A DNA stretch of 6,088 nt from contig NZ_LATL02000148.1 in the NCBI RefSeq assembly GCF_000972705.2, forward strand, positions 1 to 6,088. The letters are read 5' to 3'. The translations under genes were made by a program, and so were the position numbers. Each line of letters starts with the position of its first letter. Positions within the stretch are counted from its first letter, which is position 1. Under the pieces are notes generated by a model, which searched no databases, was not told the origin of the DNA, and saw only the letters and a program-made list of their open reading frames with translations. This DNA comes from Limnoraphis robusta CS-951 (GTDB lineage Bacteria > Cyanobacteriota > Cyanobacteriia > Cyanobacteriales > Microcoleaceae). This document shows positions 1 through 5,139 of the stretch, piece after piece.

Positions 1-3
1 CCA

Positions 4-48
4 TCAATTCCTACACTCGCCACACTCGCCCCACTCCCCCCACTTCCT
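4..48. repeat. Degenerate 9-nt C-rich tandem repeat
   Basis: Four adjacent 9-nt units are visible: ACACTCGCC (13-21), ACACTCGCC (22-30), CCACTCCCC (31-39) and CCACTTCCT (40-48). A weaker fifth copy, TCAATTCCT, lies at 4-12. The first two complete units are identical and the others drift, so this is a decaying short tandem array on a strongly strand-asymmetric C-rich tract. C-rich repeats of this kind are common between genes in filamentous cyanobacteria. The array may continue to the left of the window. No function is evident. Confidence 0.7.
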
Positions 49-78
49 GTTTTTTAGCGAACATTGCCATTGAGAGAC

Positions 79-96
79 CTGAGTATTTTTACTCAG
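79..96. promoter_or_regulatory. Perfect 7-bp hairpin upstream of the SemiSWEET gene
   Basis: CTGAGTA (79-85) and TACTCAG (90-96) are exact inverted complements around a TTTT loop. No T-run follows on either strand, so it does not look like an intrinsic terminator. A possible -10 element TATAAG lies at 99-104, which would place the palindrome over the -35 zone, as an operator might be. No convincing -35 hexamer is found at normal spacing. The inverted repeat itself is certain. Its regulatory role is inference. Confidence 0.4.
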
Positions 97-155
97 TGTA
101 TAAGTTTGCTGACACGCCCTAAAATAAGAAAGGCTAAATTCAGGGTAATACTGCG

Positions 156-410
156 ATGGATTTAATTACCGCAATTGGACTGCTGGCGGGTAGTTTAACG
201 ACAATTTCTTTTTTACCGCAAGTGATTAAAACCTGGAAAACCAAATCGACTCGTGATGTTTCCCTGCAAATGTTCGTGCTTTTTTGTTCGGGTGTATTTT
301 TGTGGATAGTCTATGGACTTCTGATTGGGAATATTCCAATTGTTGCCACCAATATTGTGACTTTTAGTTTAGCATCAATGATTCTATTTTTCAAACTAAA
401 ATATCGTTAA
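156..410 (+). CDS. SemiSWEET-family sugar transporter (PQ-loop, 3 TM)
   Basis: This is an 84-residue integral membrane protein, the usual size for a bacterial SemiSWEET. These are half-size relatives of SWEET sugar uniporters that work as homodimers of three-helix bundles. Three hydrophobic segments are seen at about 5-25, 38-58 and 63-80. The signature Pro-Gln (residues 21-22, in FLPQVIKTWKTKS) is present in TM1, followed by the basic loop and the D-V-S-x-x-M motif leading into TM2. TM2 carries W50 and the YG pair at 53-54, and TM3 carries the conserved asparagine N66 (TN). In solved SemiSWEETs such Trp and Asn residues line the sugar pocket. The ATG is the first start after an in-frame stop at 135-137. 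A weak AGGG (142-145) lies 10 nt ahead. The gene seems monocistronic: the next gene is 91 nt away, and that gap (411-501) shows no clear signal. Substrate (mono- or disaccharide) cannot be read from the sequence. Confidence 0.9.
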   Translation: MDLITAIGLLAGSLTTISFLPQVIKTWKTKSTRDVSLQMFVLFCSGVFLWIVYGLLIGNIPIVATNIVTFSLASMILFFKLKYR

Positions 411-501
411 TCCTAACATTTTAATCACGACAGTCTATCCTTGATAACCTCTGTTAATTTTCCCTGATTCATCTAAACTCGATCTAATTTTAACTTAACC
501 T

Positions 502-2145
502 GTGAATACTTCTGTTTTCGACTCTGAACGTCTTCTGTTTACTCCGGCGACACCAGATATTAATGCCATTCCGATTATTTTTGCCTTTCCAAACCAGTAT
601 ACTGTCGGAATTACCAGTTTAGGGTATCAAATTGTTTGGGCGACTTTGGCGTTGCGTTCCGATGTACAAGTTAGTCGGCTATTTACTGATATTTCTGAAC
701 CTCTACCCACCCAACCGGAATTACTCGGCTTTTCTGTATCTTGGGAACTCGATTATATCAATATTTTAGAACGATTAGAATTTCTCAATATTCCGATTCG
801 TTCAATAAACCGAGAAGATTCTCATCCCTTAGTGTTTGGAGGGGGGCCAGTTTTAACGGCAAATCCTGAACCCTTTGCTGACTTTTTTGATCTTATTTTA
901 TTGGGAGATGGAGAAGAATTATTACCCAATTTTATCACCGCCTATCAACAGGTGAGAACAGCGAACCGTCAAACAAAATTAAAACATCTTGCTCAAGTTC
1001 CCGGCGTTTATGTTCCCAGTTTGTATCAAGTCACTTACGACAGTCCAGACGGAAAAATCACATCTATTGAACCAATCATAGCAGAAATTCCGGCAAAAGT
1101 TCACAAACAAACCTATCGCGGAAATACTTTATCTGCTTCTACAGTTGTTACCGAAAAAGCCGCCTGGGAAAATATTTTCATGGTGGAAGTGGTTCGCAGT
1201 TGTCCTGAAATGTGCCGCTTTTGTTTAGCCAGTTATCTAACATTACCGTTTAGAACCGCGAGTTTAGAAGCTTCACTCATTCCCGCTATTGAACAGGGTT
1301 TAAGCATTACGAACCGCATTGGTTTATTGGGGGCTTCTGTGACTCAACACCCAGAATTTTCAGAGTTATTAGACTATCTCAGTCAACCTCAATATGAAGA
1401 TGTTAGGTTAAGTATTGCTTCAGTTAGAACGAATACTGTTACCGTTAAACTCGCAGAAACTTTAGCCAAGCGAGACACCAAAAGTTTAACCATTGCCATA
1501 GAAAGCGGAAGTGATAAGGTTCGTAAAATCATTAACAAGAAATTAGAGAATGAAGAAATCATTCAAGCCGCTATTAATGCTAAAGAAGGAGGATTAAAAG
1601 CCTTAAAACTCTATGGAATGGTGGGAATTCCCGGAGAAGAAGCCGAAGATTTAGAAGCAACGCTGGCTTTAATGAAACAACTCAAAAAAGCCGCTCCGGG
1701 TTTAAAATTAACCCTGGGTTGTAGTACCTTTGTTCCGAAATCTCACACGCCCTTTCAATGGTTTGGGGTGAACTCAGAAGCCGAAAAAAGACTCAAATTG
1801 TTAGAAAAACATCTCAGAAAAGACGGGATTGATTTTCGTCCAGAAAGTTATAAATGGTCAGTCATTCAAGCCGTGATTTCTCGAGGCGATCGCCGTGTCT
1901 CTCATCTGCTAGAATTAGTGAGAGACTATGGTGATTCTTTGGGCAGTTATCGACGAGCGTTTAAACAGTTACGCGGACAATTACCCGAACTTGACTACTA
2001 TGTTTTTGAGAATTGGCATCTTGATGATATTCTCCCTTGGCATCATCTACAAGGGCCACTTCCAGAAGCCACACTGAAAAAGCATTTAGCTGAGGCAAAT
2101 TCTCACTTTCAAAAAGAGTTGAATTTGACTAAAATAACAGTATAA
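502..2145 (+). CDS. Radical SAM protein with B12-binding-like N-terminal domain, function unknown
   Basis: This 547-residue protein has two recognisable parts. Residues about 1-200 form a Rossmann-type domain of the B12-binding-like kind, with VGITSLGYQ (35-43), FSVSWELDY (77-85), VFGGGPVLTANPEP (111-124) and LLGDGEE (133-139). Residues about 225-430 are the radical SAM core. Its CxxxCxxC cluster motif is C234, C238 and C241, which bind the [4Fe-4S] cluster that cleaves S-adenosylmethionine. Other core motifs are AIESGSDKV (332-340) and MVGIPGEE (373-380). The last 110 or so residues show no domain I recognise. The canonical cobalamin motif DxHxxG is replaced by N31-x-Y33-x-x-G36, so histidine-ligated B12 binding is unlikely. 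The pattern resembles the uncharacterised TIGR03960-like radical SAM family found in cyanobacteria and other bacteria. No substrate is known to me. Translation starts at GTG: an in-frame TAA at 496-498 excludes anything further upstream, and no Shine-Dalgarno sequence is seen. The gene may be cotranscribed with the glycosyltransferase 43 nt downstream. Confidence 0.85.
   Translation: MNTSVFDSERLLFTPATPDINAIPIIFAFPNQYTVGITSLGYQIVWATLALRSDVQVSRLFTDISEPLPTQPELLGFSVSWELDYINILERLEFLNIPIRSINREDSHPLVFGGGPVLTANPEPFADFFDLILLGDGEELLPNFITAYQQVRTANRQTKLKHLAQVPGVYVPSLYQVTYDSPDGKITSIEPIIAEIPAKVHKQTYRGNTLSASTVVTEKAAWENIFMVEVVRSCPEMCRFCLASYLTLPFRTASLEASLIPAIEQGLSITNRIGLLGASVTQHPEFSELLDYLSQPQYEDVRLSIASVRTNTVTVKLAETLAKRDTKSLTIAIESGSDKVRKIINKKLENEEIIQAAINAKEGGLKALKLYGMVGIPGEEAEDLEATLALMKQLKKAAPGLKLTLGCSTFVPKSHTPFQWFGVNSEAEKRLKLLEKHLRKDGIDFRPESYKWSVIQAVISRGDRRVSHLLELVRDYGDSLGSYRRAFKQLRGQLPELDYYVFENWHLDDILPWHHLQGPLPEATLKKHLAEANSHFQKELNLTKITV
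1886..1893. repeat. HIP1 octamer GCGATCGC
   Basis: One copy of the highly iterated palindrome of cyanobacteria lies inside the radical SAM gene, flanked as G-GCGATCGC-C, the most common extended form. It supports a cyanobacterial origin. It needs no function beyond the coding sequence. Confidence 0.9.
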
Positions 2146-2188
2146 TAAAAGTAGCCTAATTCCAGGTTATCTTCGTCGGGGAATTCTG

Positions 2189-2965
2189 ATGATTGATTTA
2201 GGGAAATATAACCTTTTAGGGGTAAAAGTCAATGCGATTGACTATGAAAGTGCTGTCAATCACGTTATGAATGCGGCTAAAAATCAGCAATCTCTGATTG
2301 TCGCCGCTCAACCCGTTCATGGTATTATGACGGCAGTTTTAGATAAAGCTTATCGTTATCGTCTGAATCGTTTTGATTTAGTTTGCCCCGATGGTCAACC
2401 TGTGAGATGGGCTTTAAATTTACTCTACAAAACAAATCTCAAAGACCGAGTTTATGGGCCTAATTTAACATTATATATCTGTGAAAAAGCCGCCCAACAA
2501 GATACAGGTATTTTTTTATATGGTTCGACTCCCAAAGTTTTAGAAAAATTAGAATCTAATCTCATCCACAAATTTCCCCATCTGAAAATTTGCGGTTCTA
2601 TTTCTCCTCCCTATCGCCCTTTAACTATCGAAGAAGATGCTGCTTTTATCCAACAAATTCAAACTTCTGAAGCCCGAATTGTCTTTGTGGGTTTAGGTTG
2701 TCCTCGTCAAGAAACTTGGGCATTTGAACATCGAGATTTGTTAAATTGTCCGATTCTTTGTGTAGGGGCGGCGTTTGATTTTCATGCAGGAAATATTCCT
2801 CAAGCCCCCGCTTGGATGCAACGAGGGGGCTTAGAATGGGCGTTTCGACTGTGGCAAGAACCCAAACGGCTTTGGAAACGATATGTTTTCCTGAACCCGC
2901 TTTATTTAATTCTATTATTTCTGCAATTTATTCGGGTACTTCCGGTTGAAAAGTGGTCAAAGTAA
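2189..2965 (+). CDS. WecB/TagA/CpsF family glycosyltransferase (GT26)
   Basis: This 258-residue protein is a full-length family GT26 member. These membrane-associated enzymes transfer a sugar from a nucleotide donor, often UDP-ManNAc, UDP-ManNAcA or UDP-GlcA, to a lipid-linked acceptor on the cytoplasmic face of the membrane. Visible motifs in order are: the N-terminal VAAQPVHGIM (38-47); CPDGQPVRW (66-74), whose D68 matches the proposed catalytic aspartate of TagA; the glycine-rich VYGPNL (88-93) and FLYGS (109-113); GLGCPRQETW (168-177); GAAFDFHAGNIPQAP (193-207); and RLWQEPKRLWKRY (220-232). The last motif is the C-terminal appendage, and a hydrophobic tail (232-251) fits membrane attachment. 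The ATG has a GGGGA purine tract (2178-2182) 6 nt upstream. The gene follows the radical SAM gene by 43 nt and meets the phosphosugar transferase gene tail to tail 16 bp later, which points to polysaccharide synthesis. The exact donor and acceptor are not readable. Confidence 0.92.
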   Translation: MIDLGKYNLLGVKVNAIDYESAVNHVMNAAKNQQSLIVAAQPVHGIMTAVLDKAYRYRLNRFDLVCPDGQPVRWALNLLYKTNLKDRVYGPNLTLYICEKAAQQDTGIFLYGSTPKVLEKLESNLIHKFPHLKICGSISPPYRPLTIEEDAAFIQQIQTSEARIVFVGLGCPRQETWAFEHRDLLNCPILCVGAAFDFHAGNIPQAPAWMQRGGLEWAFRLWQEPKRLWKRYVFLNPLYLILLFLQFIRVLPVEKWSK

Positions 2966-2981
2966 TTAACTTTAGATGTAA

Positions 2982-4484
2982 TTAATAAGCCCCTTTGCGT
3001 TTTAATACCACTTGAACTGTTTTCCACAAAATCTGAAAATCTAGCAACAGCGACCAGTTATTAATATACATCACATCAAGCCGAAAAGCATTCTCAAAAT
3101 CAATAATATCTGAACGTCCAGAAACTTGCCACAACCCTGTAATTCCGGGTAAAACATTTTGTCGAGCAAAGTGATGAGGTGCAAATCCTTCTACATCTCG
3201 CAGAGGCAATGGACGCGGCCCTACTAAACTCATTTGACCAATCAAAACATTAATCAGTTGGGGGAGTTCATCTAAACTATATTGACGCAAAACCTTACCG
3301 ACTTTTGTAATACGAGGGTCATCTTTCATTTTAAAGAGAACACCGCCTTTAATTTCATTTTTCGCTTCCAATTCTTTCATCAATTGTTCAGCGTTAATCA
3401 CCATTGTTCTAAATTTCCACACCTTAAAATGACGCCCTCGCAAACCTAAACGAGTTTGTTTGTAGAAAATCTGCCCCGGTGAGTCCAGTTTAATCAAAGC
3501 TGCAATTAACAACAAAATCGGACTAGCAAAAATCACAATTAATACCGCAACCGTTAAATCAAATCCCCGTTTCACCCAGAAGTCTGTACCGACAATGGCG
3601 GGTGTTGTAAACTGAATGGTTGGCATTCGACCAATCATTTCAATTTGAGGGGATTGATAGGGAAGTTCTAAGCCCACAGGTAACACTCGTAAGTTAATTC
3701 CGGCGGTTTTTAAACTCCAGTAAAAGGACATAGAATTGGGGATAGACTGCCAAGAACAAACAAAGACTTCACCAACTTGTTGGTGTTGAATCTCTTGAAG
3801 AATAGACGGCCATTTCTTTTGTGCTTCAATCGTGGATAAATCAATTTGACCTGTGATTTTAAATTCTCGATTACTAATCAGTTTGAGTGCAATTTTTGCC
3901 GCCAAAGTATCTCTGGGTGTTCCGATGAGAAAAATCTTCCGGGTGAGTATTCCTTTGCTGCGAACTTTTATTACTGCTAACTCAAGCACAAACCGACCGA
4001 ATAACACAAAAACAACGCTAAAAAACCAAGCCAGTAAGAAAAGAGATCGAGAAAGAAATATACCCGGTTTATAAAGAAAAGCTAGTACAATGAAAATAAT
4101 TTGCGCTAAAGTCAAACAACTGACTAAACGCAAAAAGCGACGACGAGTATCACGGCGACTATAAAGCCCTGCTGAGGCGATAATACTAATTGTCATCGCT
4201 AAAATGAGCAGCAGATAACCCGGTTTTTCAGGAGAGGAACCAATCAGATCAAAAGATTCTACACTCTGAAAATGTTTGTTACTAATAACAACCCATTTAG
4301 CAGTCAACCATCCCAGTGAAATAAAAGTGGCATCAAAGAGTAGAAGAATCAGATTTCGGACGAAGGCAACGGCTGATCCTTTGTCAAGATGAACTAAAAT
4401 ACTGGGAGCGCGTTGATCGTTAAATTGAGTGTTGTCAACTTTAGGATCATTTTTCTTTTCAGGGTTCGGCACATTTTTTAGCAT
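2982..4484 (-). CDS. Polyprenyl-phosphate hexose-1-phosphate transferase (WbaP/CpsE/WcaJ class)
   Basis: This 500-residue membrane protein is of the kind that starts repeat-unit assembly for exopolysaccharide, capsule or O-antigen by moving a sugar-1-phosphate from a UDP-sugar to undecaprenyl phosphate. After a charged, Asn/Lys-rich tail (1-36) there are four hydrophobic helices near 39-67, 88-107, 120-138 and 143-165. A central Rossmann-like domain follows (IFLIGTP at 184-190 to about 280). The catalytic bacterial sugar transferase domain (about 303-500) begins with the re-entrant helix 308-332. It contains KFRTM (357-361), DDPRITKVGKVLRQ (388-401), the catalytic Asp-Glu pair D405-E406 in SLDELPQ, VGPRP (421-425) and PGITGLWQVSGR (446-457), all intact. 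ATG at 4484 has no clear Shine-Dalgarno sequence, and an in-frame stop at 4509-4511 limits extension. The long N-terminal half marks it as the WbaP-like long form, not the short PglC type. The sugar (glucose or galactose are typical) cannot be inferred. It converges with the GT26 gene, and a 655-bp leader region lies upstream. Confidence 0.93.
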   Translation of the reverse strand: MLKNVPNPEKKNDPKVDNTQFNDQRAPSILVHLDKGSAVAFVRNLILLLFDATFISLGWLTAKWVVISNKHFQSVESFDLIGSSPEKPGYLLLILAMTISIIASAGLYSRRDTRRRFLRLVSCLTLAQIIFIVLAFLYKPGIFLSRSLFLLAWFFSVVFVLFGRFVLELAVIKVRSKGILTRKIFLIGTPRDTLAAKIALKLISNREFKITGQIDLSTIEAQKKWPSILQEIQHQQVGEVFVCSWQSIPNSMSFYWSLKTAGINLRVLPVGLELPYQSPQIEMIGRMPTIQFTTPAIVGTDFWVKRGFDLTVAVLIVIFASPILLLIAALIKLDSPGQIFYKQTRLGLRGRHFKVWKFRTMVINAEQLMKELEAKNEIKGGVLFKMKDDPRITKVGKVLRQYSLDELPQLINVLIGQMSLVGPRPLPLRDVEGFAPHHFARQNVLPGITGLWQVSGRSDIIDFENAFRLDVMYINNWSLLLDFQILWKTVQVVLKRKGAY

Positions 4485-4496
4485 GGTTTTGTCACT

Positions 4497-4610
4497 CTGG
4501 TTGAAAATTCATACAATTCCAATAAAGTTGATCTCAAAATGAGAAATTTACTTTTCTCGTTCCGCAAATAACAATTGAGAAAACAGATAATAGATCTACT
4601 CGTTGAAAAT
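4497..4610. repeat. 12-nt direct repeat pair spaced 102 nt apart
   Basis: CTGGTTGAAAAT (4497-4508) and CTCGTTGAAAAT (4599-4610) match at 11 of 12 positions. On the minus strand they read ATTTTCAACNAG. One copy lies just ahead of the phosphosugar transferase start and the other overlaps the spacer of a candidate promoter. They could be paired protein-binding sites, or chance in AT-rich DNA. Confidence 0.35.
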
Positions 4611-4614
4611 GCAA
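4587..4614 (-). promoter_or_regulatory. Candidate sigma-70-type promoter for the phosphosugar transferase gene
   Basis: Reading the minus strand, TTGCAT (4614-4609) is followed after 16 nt by TATTAT (4592-4587), a 5 of 6 match to TATAAT. Transcription would start near 4580 and give a leader of about 100 nt. A second weaker pair, TTGAGA (4537-4532) and TATGAA (4513-4508) with an 18-nt spacer, lies closer to the gene. Neither can be preferred from sequence alone. Confidence 0.25.
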
Positions 4615-4659
4615 CCCTGATGAAATTAACGAACCAAGAGAATCAATAGATCAGAATTG

Positions 4660-4675
4660 GAGTTTAGATAAACTC
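4660..4675. promoter_or_regulatory. 7-bp inverted repeat downstream of a consensus -35 hexamer
   Basis: GAGTTTA (4660-4666) and TAAACTC (4669-4675) are exact complements separated by GA. The right arm also overlaps AACTC (4671-4675), which can instead pair with GAGTT (4691-4695), so two hairpins compete for the same bases. On the minus strand a perfect TTGACA (4705-4700) lies 24 nt upstream, but no good -10 stands at 16-18 nt from it. An operator-like or RNA-structural role is possible and unproven. Confidence 0.35.
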
Positions 4676-4855
4676 TAGCAAGCTCTAGTCGAGTTCAACT
4701 GTCAAATCAATAACTAAAGCATTGTTTTCAAGAAAAAATAGAAAAGATTTCAGGTCATCTCTGTACTGAACATTGACTCCGATCTCTAATATTTAGACTT
4801 GAGATTGTTTCCGGTAATCTTGTGAAGCTCATAGAGAGTTGAAATCGTGAAAATC

Positions 4856-4888
4856 TGTTGATATCTGTCTCGAATTCAGTGATCAACA
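4856..4888. repeat. 7-bp inverted repeat with 19-nt loop
   Basis: TGTTGAT (4856-4862) and ATCAACA (4882-4888) are exact complements. The left arm overlaps a direct repeat of ATCTGT (4853-4858 and 4863-4868) at 10-nt spacing. The role is unknown. Confidence 0.3.
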
Positions 4889-4956
4889 ATGGAACATCAT
4901 CTCTATTTGTGCAGTAGAATTATCCATCCTTTGCTGTTCAGGGCAGGAACCATCAA

Positions 4957-4994
4957 AGTCTCCTCAAGACTAGAGCCAGTATCTCCCTAACTGG
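4957..4994. repeat. Two adjacent small hairpins
   Basis: AGTCT (4957-4961) pairs with AGACT (4967-4971) over a 5-nt loop. CCAGT (4976-4980) pairs with ACTGG (4990-4994) over a 9-nt loop. They stand 4 nt apart and are followed by a G-rich tract (4993-5003) and TTTT. Either could be part of a structured 3' end of the minus-strand GTPase transcript, but no U-run follows in that direction. Confidence 0.3.
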
Positions 4995-5139
4995 GGATGG
5001 GGGTTTTCCCACAATTCCCAAATCTGATCGCAAATCTATCATACCAAATCCGGGTGAATTTCCCACTCTTTCTAAGATTATTTAACACAGCTTTAACGAT
5101 GAACAATTGCCCATCTTTATTGTCAAAATATAAATAAGT

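Larger units (their letters stand above)
4485..5139. other. 655-bp gene-free region between two minus-strand genes
   Basis: No convincing coding sequence lies here. The longest ORF I traced by eye is 33 codons (4889-4990, +) with no ribosome site. Both flanking genes are on the minus strand, so the region must hold the 3' end of the GTPase transcript and the promoter and leader of the phosphosugar transferase. It contains several short inverted repeats and one 12-nt direct repeat, listed separately. I found no intrinsic terminator with a clear stem and T-run after the GTPase stop, only a weak ACAAT/ATTGT pairing at 5104-5122. No riboswitch or tRNA was recognised. Confidence 0.6.

Noticed and set aside
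817..834. D-S-H-P-L-V (residues 106-111) of the radical SAM protein as a cobalamin DxHxxG motif
   Set aside because: The glycine is missing, and the position precedes a later beta strand rather than the first loop of the fold, where the equivalent N-x-Y-x-x-G is found.
2966..2981. Bidirectional terminator between the convergent genes
   Set aside because: The 16 bp contain no stable stem-loop. TAATTA-type repeats are present but give no usable hairpin.
3853..4074. 73-codon plus-strand ORF
   Set aside because: It lies wholly antisense inside the phosphosugar transferase gene, whose protein shows clear family motifs. The translated product is basic and low in pattern, typical of a shadow frame.
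4492..4512. Six-codon minus-strand upstream ORF (MNFQPE) just before the phosphosugar transferase start
   Set aside because: It is too short to judge, lacks a ribosome site, and such ORFs are common by chance. It also overlaps one of the promoter candidates.
4539..4571. Ten-codon plus-strand ORF (MRNLLFSFRK)
   Set aside because: It is very short with no ribosome site, and it falls in the hairpin-forming leader region.
4889..4990. 33-codon plus-strand ORF beginning MEHHLYLCSR
   Set aside because: It has no ribosome site, no recognisable domain, and a length expected by chance in this region.
4993..5010. GGG-TTTT-CCC as an intrinsic terminator of the GTPase transcript
   Set aside because: The stem is only three pairs and no T-run follows on the minus strand.
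4485..5139. Riboswitch, tRNA or CRISPR array in the gene-free region
   Set aside because: No cobalamin-box or other riboswitch core, no tRNA T-loop with cloverleaf arms, and no regularly spaced repeats were found by reading both strands.
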